Shown here piece after piece: positions 44,580 through 53,654 of a stretch of DNA of 64,000 nucleotides; position 1 is the first letter of the stretch; each line of letters opens with the position of its first letter. This stretch comes from a bacterium (GTDB taxonomy: Bacteria > Acidobacteriota > Polarisedimenticolia > Polarisedimenticolales > Polarisedimenticolaceae), in the NCBI GenBank assembly GCA_024226515.1, contig JAAELQ010000232.1, forward strand, positions 29,987 to 93,986, read 5' to 3'. Below the pieces are notes generated by a model. The model searched no databases. It had not been told where the DNA came from and saw nothing but the letters and a program-made list of their open reading frames with translations. A program made the translations under genes and the position numbers.

Positions 44580-45406
44580 TCCGCAGGCTCCGATGTCTTG
44601 GAGAGCTGCTCCAGGGTCGCACGCACGCGCTCCGTCATGAACTCGTCGAGCTCCTCCTGCTCCAGCCCGCGCAGGATCTCGATCGCGGCTTCGCGGTCGC
44701 CGGCGTTGGCCAGCTCGGCGGCCTCGTTGAAGCGTCGCCGAATCTCCTTCTTGCGCCTGGTCTCCCGGATCTTCTCTGCGTCGCGGGCCCACGCCTCGCA
44801 GGCTTCGGGCTTGACGCAGTTTGCGAGGACGCCGTCGAGCAGTGCCAGGGCTTCGTCGAGCTTCTCGTCCGCGTACAGCGCGAGCGCCTCGTTCACCTGG
44901 TTCAGCTGCTTCGTGTAGGCCTTGTAGTCCTCGGACTCGCCGATCGACGACGAGCCGGAGGAGCCCGCCGACCCGGAATCCGGAGCGGGAAACCTCGCGA
45001 TCCACTCGGGCAGGCCGGTGCGCAGGTCCTTCTCGATCGCGATCCGGGTGCCTTCGTCCGCCATGCCCGACCAGCGGTCGAGGCTGCTCTGATTGAACGG
45101 CGGGTTCTCGACCTCGCCGACCAGCTCGGTGACGCTCTTGCGCAGGGCCTTCTTCGTGACCGGGATGAAGTTCAAGACCGCGGGCTCGCCGTGAACGACG
45201 ATGTCGTGCAGGTTGAGGAAGTACACCTTGTGCTTCTCGCTCAGGCCCGCGATGACCAGCGTCGACTCCTCGTCGCCGTCGCGCGTGACGTAGCTCCAGC
45301 GCTGACCGACTTCGAGTACGAGCTCTTGCTTCTTGGCGGCTTGCACGGCCGGCAACGACAGCGCGAACGCGACGAACAGCAGGGCGAATCGCATCGGAAA
45401 ACGCAT
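44576..45406 (-). CDS. Secreted protein with C-terminal helical (TPR-like) region
   Basis: 276 residues. Signal peptide MRFPMRFALLFVAFALSLPA then VQAA. Residues 25-110 are beta-rich (LVLEVGQRWSYVTRDGDEEST, VYFLNLHDIVVHG). A Ser/Gly linker (DSGSAGSSGSSSIGES) leads to helices of TPR character (YKAYTKQLNQVNEALALYAD, FNEAAELANAGDREAAIEIL). No family assigned. Its ATG lies 6 bp after the AI-2E transporter stop, so it is likely in that operon. Confidence 0.65.
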   Translation of the reverse strand: MRFPMRFALLFVAFALSLPAVQAAKKQELVLEVGQRWSYVTRDGDEESTLVIAGLSEKHKVYFLNLHDIVVHGEPAVLNFIPVTKKALRKSVTELVGEVENPPFNQSSLDRWSGMADEGTRIAIEKDLRTGLPEWIARFPAPDSGSAGSSGSSSIGESEDYKAYTKQLNQVNEALALYADEKLDEALALLDGVLANCVKPEACEAWARDAEKIRETRRKKEIRRRFNEAAELANAGDREAAIEILRGLEQEELDEFMTERVRATLEQLSKTSEPAD

Positions 45407-45412
45407 GGCGGG

Positions 45413-46507
45413 TCAGTCCTTCTTCGCGGGCGCCGGCGCGACGGCCGGCAAGACGTCCTTGAACGCGACACCGTACAGATCCCACACCGTGATGAACAAC
45501 GCGGCCACGATCGGCCCGAGGATCACGCCGACCGCGCCGAACAGCGCGAGACCGCCGAGCGTGCTGATCAGGATCAGCAGGTCCGGCATCTTCGTGTCCT
45601 GGCCGACGAGGCGCGGGCGTAAGACGTTGTCGATCGTGCCGACGACGATGGCGCACCAGAGGCCCACACCGACGGCGGCGGCGATCTTGCCCGTCATTGC
45701 CAGGTAGGCCACGGCGGGCACCCAGATCAGCGCGGCGCCGATGCCGGGGATCACCGACAGCACGGCCATCAGCGTGCCCCAGAAGAAGACGCCGGGGATG
45801 CCGGCCACCAGGAACGACAGCGCCGCCAGCGTACCCTGGATGATGCCGATCAGCAGCGTGCCCTTCAGCGCCGCTCGCGTGACGGAGGTGAAGCGATCGA
45901 GCATCGCCTCCTCGTCCTCGGAGTCGAGCGGCAGGTAGTACAGCGCCTTCTCCAGCATCTTCCGGCCGTCCATCAGGAAGTAGAACATCGCGTACAGCAT
46001 CACGAACAGGTTCAGCAGGAAGCGCGCGGTGCCCTTGCCGGCCGACGTCAGTCCGTTGACGACGAAGGTGGCGGTCTTGCCGGCCATCTCGCCGGCCTTG
46101 GTCAGGATCTCGTCGCGGTACGGGGCGATCTTGTCCGAGAAGGGAATGCGCTCGAGGTAGCCTTGCAGCGCACCCGGCGTGCGCACCTGCTCCTCGACCC
46201 ATGGCCTGACCGAGCTGCTGACGTCGACGGCCTGCTTCACGACGACGCCGACGAACGTGGTCAGCGGGCCGACGACCAGGACCAGGGCCAGCAGGATCGT
46301 CGTCGCCGACGCCAGCGCGCGCCGGCCGCCAAACAGCTTCACCAGGCGACGATAGACGGGGTGCGTCAGCGCGGCGAAGATCGCCGCCAGCAGCAGGGCC
46401 ATGACGAAGCCGCGGATCATCTGCAGGAACAGCAGCGAGATGCCGACGGCGAGCAGGACGAGAAAGCCGCGCTGCAGGCGTTCGGCGCCGGTCCAGTTCT
46501 CGGTCAT
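45413..46507 (-). CDS. AI-2E family transporter (PerM-like)
   Basis: 364 residues, seven to eight membrane segments. Family features: N-terminal hydrophobic pair (VLLAVGISLLFLQMI, VMALLLAAIFAALTHPVYRRL), an extramembrane amphipathic stretch around 100-150, and the conserved C-terminal part GTLMAVLSVIPGIGAALIWVP and GGLALFGAVGVILGPIVAALF. Members include a putative autoinducer-2 exporter and Na+/H+ antiporters; substrate here is unknown. Lies 24 bp after the DUF3467 gene, in a minus-strand operon. Confidence 0.88.
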   Translation of the reverse strand: MTENWTGAERLQRGFLVLLAVGISLLFLQMIRGFVMALLLAAIFAALTHPVYRRLVKLFGGRRALASATTILLALVLVVGPLTTFVGVVVKQAVDVSSSVRPWVEEQVRTPGALQGYLERIPFSDKIAPYRDEILTKAGEMAGKTATFVVNGLTSAGKGTARFLLNLFVMLYAMFYFLMDGRKMLEKALYYLPLDSEDEEAMLDRFTSVTRAALKGTLLIGIIQGTLAALSFLVAGIPGVFFWGTLMAVLSVIPGIGAALIWVPAVAYLAMTGKIAAAVGVGLWCAIVVGTIDNVLRPRLVGQDTKMPDLLILISTLGGLALFGAVGVILGPIVAALFITVWDLYGVAFKDVLPAVAPAPAKKD

Positions 46508-46531
46508 CGCGGTCCCCCGTTCATCGCCGAG

Positions 46532-47176
46532 TCAGTTCAGCATCGTGTCCGGCCCCGGGACCATCGCCTCGACGATCGGACCGTGCGCGGACTCGTAGCG
46601 CCGCAGGCTCTCCTCGAACGTCGCGATCATGCGCCGGATCTGGGCCGGACCGGTGAAGATGCGCGCCGTGACGATGTGATGCGGCGGGAACGAGCTGATG
46701 AAGTCCAGCAGGAACTCGTCCTGCGAGTGGCTGACCATCATCTGGTTGGCGTATGCGCCGTGCGCCACGCGCTCGGTCAGCACGGCGCCCATCTTCTGTC
46801 CCTTCGTCTTCGACGCTTGGCCCTGGCCGCCCGCGCCGGGGTCGGTCTCCTCCGGGCCCGGTGGCTGCGCCAGCGGCTGAGCCGGCGCGGCGGGTGCGGC
46901 CGGCGGAGGCGCCGGCTTCGGCGCGGCTGCTGCGGGATGGGCTGCGGGATGGGCCGTGGCGTAGCGCCGCACGTTCTCGTTCAGCGCGCGGACCACGCGC
47001 TTGAGGTGCCCCGGACTGACGATGACGCGCGCCGCGACGACGCCGCTGGGCGGCGAGCGACTGACGAAGTCCAGTACGAACTCCTCGCGCGTGTGCCGCA
47101 CGACGATCTGGTTCGCGTACACGCCGGGGAGGATCGCCTCGGGAACGGTCAGTTGGGGTTTCTTCTTGTCTGCCAT
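46532..47176 (-). CDS. Tandem DUF3467 protein
   Basis: 214 residues. Two DUF3467-like units, about 12-75 (GVYANQIVVRHTREEFVLDFV, SPGHLKRVVRALNENVRRY) and 140-200 (GAYANQMMVSHSQDEFLLDFI, GPAQIRRMIATFEESLRRYE), joined by an Ala/Pro-rich linker. Single-domain members are usually about 100 residues, so this is an internal duplication. Function unknown. ATG at 47176 is 5 bp after the S1-domain gene stop; cotranscription is near certain. Confidence 0.8.
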   Translation of the reverse strand: MADKKKPQLTVPEAILPGVYANQIVVRHTREEFVLDFVSRSPPSGVVAARVIVSPGHLKRVVRALNENVRRYATAHPAAHPAAAAPKPAPPPAAPAAPAQPLAQPPGPEETDPGAGGQGQASKTKGQKMGAVLTERVAHGAYANQMMVSHSQDEFLLDFISSFPPHHIVTARIFTGPAQIRRMIATFEESLRRYESAHGPIVEAMVPGPDTMLN

Positions 47177-47181
47177 GTCGA

Positions 47182-48405
47182 TCAATCCTCGTCCTGGCCC
47201 AGGGCCGCGCGCAGCTTGTCGGCGAGCGAGCCGAAGCCTCCGCCCGATCCCTCGGGGGAACCGTTTGCTTCTTCGCCGGGTGCCGCCGGCGGTAGCGTCG
47301 GACGCATGTGCTCCTCGACCACGTCCTCGTCGACCACGGCGACGCCGATGCGCTTCTGGTCGAAGTCGCAGCTCAGCAGCTTGACCGCCACGTCGGTGCC
47401 CGGCTGCACGAGCGCTTTCCACGCGTCGCGTTTACCGGACTCCGTGAACGTCGATGCGTGCGCCAGCGCCTCGATCCCGGGCTCGAGCTCGATGAACGCG
47501 CCGAACTCCGCGACGCGTGTCACGCGTCCCTTCAGCAGTTGCCCTTCCTCGTACGTATCGTCGGCCGCGTCCCACGGGTCGGCCAGCAGCTGCTTGAGAC
47601 CCAGCGAGATGCGCCCCTTCTCGTCGTCGACGCCCAGCACCTTGACGTCGATCTCGTCGCCGGACTGGACGACGGCGCGCGGGTTCGACACGCGCGACCA
47701 GCCCATCTCCGAGACGTGCAACAGCCCCTGGATGCCGCCGCCGAGATCGACGAACGCGCCGTAGTCGCGCACCGACGCGACGCGCCCGGGCAGGATCGCG
47801 CCGGGCACGATCGTCTTGCGCACCTCCGCCGCGCGCTCGCGCTCGGCCTCCTCGAGGAGCGAGCGGCGCGACAGGACGACGTTCTTCCCGCCCTCCTTGA
47901 ACTCGATGATGCGGAACGTGTACACGGACCCGACGTGCTTCTCGGGATCGTCGGTGTAACCGGTGTCGATCTGCGAGATCGGACAGAAGGCGCGCTTCCC
48001 CCCGAGGTGGATCTCGAAGCCGCCCCTGTTCGACTTGTCGACGCGGCCCTCGACGGGCAGGCCGGCGGCGTACGCCTCCTCCAGTCGCCTGAGGTCGGCC
48101 GCGCCGCGCGCCAGCTTGTGCGACAGCTTCAGCCCGCCGGACGTCGACACGACGATGCCCTGCACGATGTCGCCGACCTCGACGTCGAGGTTGCCGTCGG
48201 GGTCGCGCAACTCCTCGGAGTCGATCGTCGCCTCGCCCTTGCCCCCGATGTCGACGAAGACGGCCTCCTTGCCGACGGAGACCACTCGACCCTCGACCAT
48301 GTCGCCGGAGTTGAAGACCTTTGGCTCGAGCGACGCCTCCAGCATCGAGGCGAAATCCTCTTCCTCCTCGGCGGGGCGGTCGTCGTTCTCGTCGTCGTTG
48401 AACAT
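47182..48405 (-). CDS. S1 RNA-binding protein with four S1 domains
   Basis: 407 residues. Acidic N-terminus, then four S1 OB-folds starting near 33 (GDMVEGRVVSVGKEAVFVDIG), 115 (GLPVEGRVDKSNRGGFEIHLG), 205 (GAILPGRVASVRDYGAFVDLG) and 295 (GQLLKGRVTRVAEFGAFIELE). Related to ribosomal protein S1 (which has six in E. coli) but shorter; it could serve as the S1-like translation factor or an RNA-binding regulator. AAGGAGAC ribosome site 7 bp before the ATG. Followed by the DUF3467 and AI-2E genes in one operon. Confidence 0.88.
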   Translation of the reverse strand: MFNDDENDDRPAEEEEDFASMLEASLEPKVFNSGDMVEGRVVSVGKEAVFVDIGGKGEATIDSEELRDPDGNLDVEVGDIVQGIVVSTSGGLKLSHKLARGAADLRRLEEAYAAGLPVEGRVDKSNRGGFEIHLGGKRAFCPISQIDTGYTDDPEKHVGSVYTFRIIEFKEGGKNVVLSRRSLLEEAERERAAEVRKTIVPGAILPGRVASVRDYGAFVDLGGGIQGLLHVSEMGWSRVSNPRAVVQSGDEIDVKVLGVDDEKGRISLGLKQLLADPWDAADDTYEEGQLLKGRVTRVAEFGAFIELEPGIEALAHASTFTESGKRDAWKALVQPGTDVAVKLLSCDFDQKRIGVAVVDEDVVEEHMRPTLPPAAPGEEANGSPEGSGGGFGSLADKLRAALGQDED

Positions 48406-48507
48406 GAAGCGAGTCTCCTTCGATGAGGAGATCTTAGCCGAGATCCGGGAGGATTCCCCTGGTAGGATAGAACCCGAGTTTCCACGGGTCCCCCGCAAGG
48501 CGCATCG

Positions 48508-49908
48508 ATGCAGTCCTCGCCGCACACCTCGTCGACACACCACGGGCCGATGCTGCCCGGTGGCCGGCCGGTGATCGGCCACCTGCCGCGCATGCGCAAG
48601 GATCCCCTGTCGACGCTGCTGGCCACGTCGCGCCTGGGCGACGTCGCCCGGCTGAACATGGGCCCGCGCGGACACGCCTACCTCGTGGGACATCCCGACG
48701 GTGTGAAGCGCGTGCTGCTCGACGCGTACACCAACTACTCGAAGCAAACGCGCGGTTTCAACACGCTGCGCGTGTTCCTGGGTCGCGGCCTGCTGACGTC
48801 CGAGGGCAGCTTCTGGCGCAAGCAGCGCCGCATCGCACAGCCCGCGTTTCACCATGCGAAGATCCAGCGCTTCGCGAAGGTGATGGTGCGTGCGGCCGAG
48901 GATCTGGCCCAGCGCTGGGTCGAGCGCGCGCGACGCAACGAGACGTTCGACGTCGCCGACGACATGATGCAGCTGACGCTGCGCATCGTCGGCGAGTGTC
49001 TGTTCTCGACGGACCCCAGCGACGAGTCGAGCGTCATCGGTCCGCAGGTCGACGTCCTGCTCGATCGCTTCATCACGCGCATCACGGCCCCCGTGCCCAT
49101 CCCGCTGAACTGGCCGCTGGCCGGCAACCGCAAGGTGCGACACGCGATCCGCGTCATGCACGAGTTCACCGACGAGATCATCGACGAACGGAGACGCAAC
49201 GGACCGACCGAGCACGGCGACCTGCTCGACATGCTGATGTCGGCCCGCGACGAGGAGACGGGCGAGGGAATGAGCCCGCGCCAGCTGCGCGACGAGGTGC
49301 TGACGCTGCTGGTGGCGGGCCACGAGACGACCGCTGCGGCGCTCGGCTGGACGTGGACGCTGCTGTCACGCCATCCGGAGATCGACGAGCGGCTCGGCGC
49401 CGACCTCGCCGGCCTGACCACTCCGACGATCGAGCCCGACGATCTCCAGCGCGTGCCGCTGATCCGCCAGGTGATCCAGGAGTCGATGCGACTCTACCCG
49501 CCGGCCTGGATCTTCGCGCGCAAGGCGGTCGAGACGGACGAGGTGTGCGGCGTGACGATCCCGGCCGGGCATCTCGTAATCGTCAGCCCGTACGTGACGC
49601 ACCGGCGCCCCGAGATCTTCCACGACCCCGAGCGCTTTCTCCCCGAACGCTTCGAGCCCGAGTCGGCCTTCTCGCGTTACTCCTACTTCCCGTTCGGCGC
49701 CGGGCCGCGGATCTGCATCGGAAACGGCTTCGCCATGATGGAGGCGCAGCTTGCGTTGGCGGTGCTGCGCCGCCGCGTCAAGTTGCGGCTTACGCCGGAG
49801 GCCAACGTCACGCCGAACCCACTGCTGACGTTGCGTTTCCGCGAGGGTCTTCCCGTACGCGCAACGGAAACCCATGCGAATCCACGCCGTACCAGTCAGG
49901 GCTATTGA
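48508..49908 (+). CDS. Cytochrome P450
   Basis: 466 residues. P450 signatures: I-helix AGHETT at 270-275, K-helix ExxR at 325-328 (ESMR), PERF region (FLPERFEPE) and heme-binding FGAGPRICIG with C403. Closest in pattern to bacterial CYP102-like/CYP4-like fatty acid hydroxylases by the N-terminal LPGGRPVIGHLP and FWRKQRRIAQPAFH, but substrate is not predictable. No ferredoxin or reductase is next to it. Divergent from the S1-domain gene; a TAGGAT -10-like hexamer (48463-48468) lies upstream. Confidence 0.93.
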   Translation: MQSSPHTSSTHHGPMLPGGRPVIGHLPRMRKDPLSTLLATSRLGDVARLNMGPRGHAYLVGHPDGVKRVLLDAYTNYSKQTRGFNTLRVFLGRGLLTSEGSFWRKQRRIAQPAFHHAKIQRFAKVMVRAAEDLAQRWVERARRNETFDVADDMMQLTLRIVGECLFSTDPSDESSVIGPQVDVLLDRFITRITAPVPIPLNWPLAGNRKVRHAIRVMHEFTDEIIDERRRNGPTEHGDLLDMLMSARDEETGEGMSPRQLRDEVLTLLVAGHETTAAALGWTWTLLSRHPEIDERLGADLAGLTTPTIEPDDLQRVPLIRQVIQESMRLYPPAWIFARKAVETDEVCGVTIPAGHLVIVSPYVTHRRPEIFHDPERFLPERFEPESAFSRYSYFPFGAGPRICIGNGFAMMEAQLALAVLRRRVKLRLTPEANVTPNPLLTLRFREGLPVRATETHANPRRTSQGY

Positions 49909-49962
49909 CCGGGCCGCCGCGACCCGTGTGAAATAGAGCTCACGCCGGCAGGAGAACCCGAG

Positions 49963-52335
49963 ATGAACCGACGAGCCGACCGGCTGATCTTCCTCGTCGC
50001 TCTGCTCTGCGTCGCGCTGTCCGGCGCGACGGCGCAGCAGACGAGCGTCGAGGTAAGAACAGTCGCCGCACCCGACGCCGCACCCGACGCCGCACCCGAC
50101 GCCGCGCAGGGCGCCGCCGAACCGGTCACGTTGCGCGGTACGGTCCGCGACGCCGCGGGCGAGCCGGTCCCGGCCGCGCGAGTCTGCGTGCTGCACTCCA
50201 GCGGTGTGACGTCCGCCGCGGAGGCCGTCGACACGGAGGACGACGGGACGTTCGTCGTCCCCGACCTCACCGGAGAGACCTTCCGTGTGATCGTCGAGTC
50301 GGCCGCGCATGCGCGCCGGGTCGAGGACGAGGTCGAGCCGGCCGAACCGCTCGAGGTGACGGTCGAGTCCGGGGGAACGGCGACCGGCCTGGTCGTCGAC
50401 GGAACGACCGGGGCGCCGCAGGCCGACGTCGAGGTTCACATGGGGTTCGACAGGACACCGCGCTGCGCCGCGGAGCATGCCCCGCGCGCGACGACCGACG
50501 AGGAGGGGCGCTACGAGCTGTCGCGCGTGCCCGAGGGCCCGTCGTGGGTCCGCGTCGTCAATCCGCGTTTTGCGCGCGCCGAGGTCGCGCTCGAGCGTGA
50601 GGCGGACGGCGGGAAGCCGGCGAAGGTGCCGGACCTGTTGCTGCACCCGGGGGGGCGTCTGGCCGGTACGGTCGTCGGCGCCGACGACCGCCCGATCGAG
50701 GGGGTCACGGTCCGGGTGTGGAACACCGACGTCTCGTCGTCGCCACTCACCCGGTTGAACCTGCCCTCGGTCGAGACCGCAGCCGACGGCCGCTTCGAGT
50801 TCGTCGGCGTCCGCGCCGAGGTCCCCGTCAGGGTCTACGCGCGCTCCGACGAGCACAAGATGGAGTCGATCGGACCGTTCGTCGTCGAACCGGGGGGCGA
50901 GTTGACCGATCTCGAGCTGACGGTCAGCGTGGGCGCGGCGTTCAAGGTCGCCCTCGTCGACCCCGACGAGAATCCGGTGAAAGGCGTGGAGTTCCGCCTC
51001 GCCAAGCCGAAGAGCTCGGCCGCGTGGATGCGCTCGGCCGCCGCGTCGATCGGCCCGGACTCCCTCGAGCTCGACGAGGACGGATCCTTGATCGCGAAGC
51101 GTCTCGAGCCCGGCACCTACCGCCTGCTGATCTGGCCCTCGCGCTGGGCCAGCGCCGAGATCGACGAGCTGCAGCTGGTCGAGGGGCAGACGCTGGACCT
51201 CGGCACGGTCACGCTGGAGCGCGGCGCCGGCATCCGCGGAACGGTGCGGGACGGCCAGGGCGAGCCGGTCGAGGGCGCCACGATCTCGTTGAAGTGGATC
51301 GAGAGCGTGACCGGATTTCGTCAGACTTCGGCGAAGACGGAGTCCGACGGCTCGTACCGACTGGACGGCCTGAGCGAGGAGGGGCTCGGCGAGCTCTCCG
51401 CCAGCCTCGAGGGATACGTCACGGCGAAGCGTCGCGACGTCGAGCCCGGCGCCGCCGACGTCGACCTGGTGCTCGAGCGTCCCGGCTCGATCCATGGCCG
51501 GGTCAGACTCGAGGAGGGTGGACTGCCCGCCACGTTCGGCGTACGCATCTACCTCGAGTCGTCTCGCGCCGGGATCAACATGCAGAACGTCTTCGGCGGG
51601 CGCAACAGCCTGGCCCGCGAGCCCGAGCTCGATTACGCGCGCGGCACGTTCGTGGTCGAGGCGCTTCGTGAGGGGCGTTACACGGTCGAGGTTCGCTCGC
51701 CGGGACGGCGTCCGCAGAGCGTGCGCCGGCTGACGGTCGCCACGGCGGGCGAGACCGACGCCGGCGAGATCGTACTCGGCGTGGGGCTCGAGATCCACGG
51801 CAGGGTTTTCGAGCAGGGCACCGAGCGTGCCCTCCCCGGAGTCCGGCTGAAGCTGCGCCGGCCGCAAACCTCGCGCAACCGTCCGGCCGCCGAGGTGGAG
51901 GGGCAGGCCACGACAGACCTCCGCGGGCAGTTCTCGATCGACGGGCTCGGCGACGGGCAGTTCTCGCTGGACCTGTCGCATCCGTCGTTCGCCGAGCGGA
52001 CGATCTCGCTGGATCTCGACCCCGACGAGCCGCAGGACGCGATGCAGATCCACCTGTCCACGGGGGGCTCGCTTCGCGGCACGGTGCGCGCCGCGGACGG
52101 CGGCCCGGCGACCGAGGCGCGCATCTTCGTCACCAGGGGGTTGGGCTCCTCGTTCTATCGCGCCGTGACGACGGGCGACGACGGGACCTACCTGCTCGAG
52201 CGGCTCTCGCCCGGGACGTACGTCGTCTTCTGGACCCCCGAGGGGAGCAACTCGCAGCGGATACGGCAGATCGACATCGCGGCCGGGCAGGCGTCGGTCC
52301 TCGACCTGGACGCCGCTCCCCCGGGGGGGCCGTGA
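49963..52335 (+). CDS. Secreted protein with carboxypeptidase-regulatory-like (CnaB-type) repeats
   Basis: 790 residues. Signal peptide (LIFLVALLCVALSGATAQQ), then an AAPD repeat linker, then about eight to nine beta-sandwich repeats with the pattern LRGTVRDAAGEPVPAARV, DEEGRYELSRVPEG, IRGTVRDGQGEPVEGATI, ESDGSYRLDGLSEEG, HGRVRLEEGGLPATF, LRGTVRAADGGPATEARI and DDGTYLLERLSPGTYVV. Such repeats form extended surface stalks. AGGAGAA ribosome site before the ATG. Its TGA overlaps the GTG of the next gene (GTGA, 52332-52335), so the two are coupled. Confidence 0.85.
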   Translation: MNRRADRLIFLVALLCVALSGATAQQTSVEVRTVAAPDAAPDAAPDAAQGAAEPVTLRGTVRDAAGEPVPAARVCVLHSSGVTSAAEAVDTEDDGTFVVPDLTGETFRVIVESAAHARRVEDEVEPAEPLEVTVESGGTATGLVVDGTTGAPQADVEVHMGFDRTPRCAAEHAPRATTDEEGRYELSRVPEGPSWVRVVNPRFARAEVALEREADGGKPAKVPDLLLHPGGRLAGTVVGADDRPIEGVTVRVWNTDVSSSPLTRLNLPSVETAADGRFEFVGVRAEVPVRVYARSDEHKMESIGPFVVEPGGELTDLELTVSVGAAFKVALVDPDENPVKGVEFRLAKPKSSAAWMRSAAASIGPDSLELDEDGSLIAKRLEPGTYRLLIWPSRWASAEIDELQLVEGQTLDLGTVTLERGAGIRGTVRDGQGEPVEGATISLKWIESVTGFRQTSAKTESDGSYRLDGLSEEGLGELSASLEGYVTAKRRDVEPGAADVDLVLERPGSIHGRVRLEEGGLPATFGVRIYLESSRAGINMQNVFGGRNSLAREPELDYARGTFVVEALREGRYTVEVRSPGRRPQSVRRLTVATAGETDAGEIVLGVGLEIHGRVFEQGTERALPGVRLKLRRPQTSRNRPAAEVEGQATTDLRGQFSIDGLGDGQFSLDLSHPSFAERTISLDLDPDEPQDAMQIHLSTGGSLRGTVRAADGGPATEARIFVTRGLGSSFYRAVTTGDDGTYLLERLSPGTYVVFWTPEGSNSQRIRQIDIAAGQASVLDLDAAPPGGP
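50065..50100 (+). repeat. 12-bp tandem repeat, three copies
   Basis: Three exact copies of GCCGCACCCGAC plus a partial fourth, encoding Ala-Ala-Pro-Asp units in the linker after the signal peptide. In-frame expansion or contraction by slippage is possible. Confidence 0.85.
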
Positions 52336-53141
52336 TTCCCGGACTCTCGGCGTTGCTCGCCGCGACGTTGTCGATGGCGGCGCTCGACCCCGGCGCTCCG
52401 AAGGCCGAGCTCGAGCGCGCGATCCACGCCGCGCTGTTCCACTACAACCTCGAGGACGACGTGGTGCGCGTGGATTACCCCGCTGCGACGTCGAGGAAGG
52501 CGCAGCGACGCGCGGCCGAGCTGTTTCCGACCGTTGTCCGTCTGGCCGCCGCGTCGATCCATCAGGCCTCCGAGGACGCGCACAACTGGCTCGACTCGCT
52601 CGACGAGGTGCAACGCTACGTGGTGCACCGGCAACAGATCCGCGACTACGTGCAGCGGAAGAAGGACGCGGGGCGCGAGTGGGCGGACATCGTGCTGGGC
52701 GCGAGCTTCCTGCAACCGGGAAACCACCTGCGGCTTCCGTCCGCGGACGAGGCGCAGCCGGGCGACGCGTATCGCGAGCTGAGCGAGTACGAGCTGTGTA
52801 GCGCGGCGGCCGTCCTGCTGCAGGTCCGTCGCGCGAGGCGCGTGCATCGTATCCGCATCGTCGCGAAGCTGGACGACGGCGTGACGACCTCCGCCGCAAA
52901 GCGCCCCCTGGTCGGCATCCGGCCGATCCACGAGGGCGTCGACCTCGACGCGCGCGGAATCGGGGAGAGAACAGCCAACCTCCTCGAACTGCAGGTCGTG
53001 GCGTTGCGCAACGCACGGGGCGGCGCTCGGCGGGCGCGACCGAAGTACCTGTGGGCGATGCTCGGTCAACTCGACCGGCTGTTCCTGGGCGAGTCGGCGG
53101 GCGCGTGCCGTCTGCCCGGCGAGCCGGAAGTGATACCGTGA
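52332..53141 (+). CDS. Protein of unknown function, coupled to the CnaB-type repeat protein
   Basis: 269 residues, GTG start overlapping the previous stop (GTGA). A short hydrophobic N-terminus (GLSALLAATLSMAAL) may be a signal peptide or anchor. The first half is helical (AAASIHQASEDAHNWLDSLDEVQRYVVHRQQIRDY), the second has RPKYLWAMLGQLDRLFLGE. No family recognised; the translational overlap suggests it acts with the surface-repeat protein. Confidence 0.6.
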   Translation: MIPGLSALLAATLSMAALDPGAPKAELERAIHAALFHYNLEDDVVRVDYPAATSRKAQRRAAELFPTVVRLAAASIHQASEDAHNWLDSLDEVQRYVVHRQQIRDYVQRKKDAGREWADIVLGASFLQPGNHLRLPSADEAQPGDAYRELSEYELCSAAAVLLQVRRARRVHRIRIVAKLDDGVTTSAAKRPLVGIRPIHEGVDLDARGIGERTANLLELQVVALRNARGGARRARPKYLWAMLGQLDRLFLGESAGACRLPGEPEVIP

Positions 53142-53172
53142 GCGGCGATCGACGCCGTTTCAAGGAGAGTCC

Positions 53173-53652
53173 ATGGCCGCGAGCAAGATCGAGATCGGAA
53201 AGAAGGCGCCGGCGTTCACGCTGCCGGACCAGGACGACAACAAGGTCGCTCTGAAGGATCTGGCCGGCCGCTGGGTCGTACTCTACTTCTACCCCAAGGA
53301 CGACACGCCGGGCTGCACGACCCAGGCCTGCGACTTCACCAAGGGGTTGCGCGGTTTCGACAAGCTCGACGCGACGGTGCTCGGCTGCAGCCCCGACAAC
53401 CCCGAGAGCCACCGAGCCTTCATCAAGAAGCACAAGCTGAAGCTGCAGCTGCTCAGCGACGAGAAGCACAAGGTGATGGAGAAGTACGGCGCGTACGGCG
53501 AGAAGGTGCTCTACGGCCGCAAGCTCGTCGGTGTGATCCGCTCGACCGTGCTGATCGACCCGAGCGGAAAGGTCGCCCACCACTGGGCTCGTGCGCGGGC
53601 CGCGGGCCACGCCGAGAAAGTGGACGAGAAGCTGCGAGCGTTGCAGGCCTGA
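53173..53652 (+). CDS. bcp: Thioredoxin-dependent thiol peroxidase (Bcp/PrxQ peroxiredoxin)
   Basis: 159 residues. Reduces H2O2 and organic peroxides in the cytoplasm using thioredoxin. Peroxidatic C48 in TPGCTTQAC and resolving C53, five residues later, as in Bcp/PrxQ; LPDQDD and YFYPKDDTPGC are typical. AAGGAGAG ribosome site. The formyltransferase gene begins 2 bp after its stop. Confidence 0.95.
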   Translation: MAASKIEIGKKAPAFTLPDQDDNKVALKDLAGRWVVLYFYPKDDTPGCTTQACDFTKGLRGFDKLDATVLGCSPDNPESHRAFIKKHKLKLQLLSDEKHKVMEKYGAYGEKVLYGRKLVGVIRSTVLIDPSGKVAHHWARARAAGHAEKVDEKLRALQA

Positions 53653-53654
53653 CG

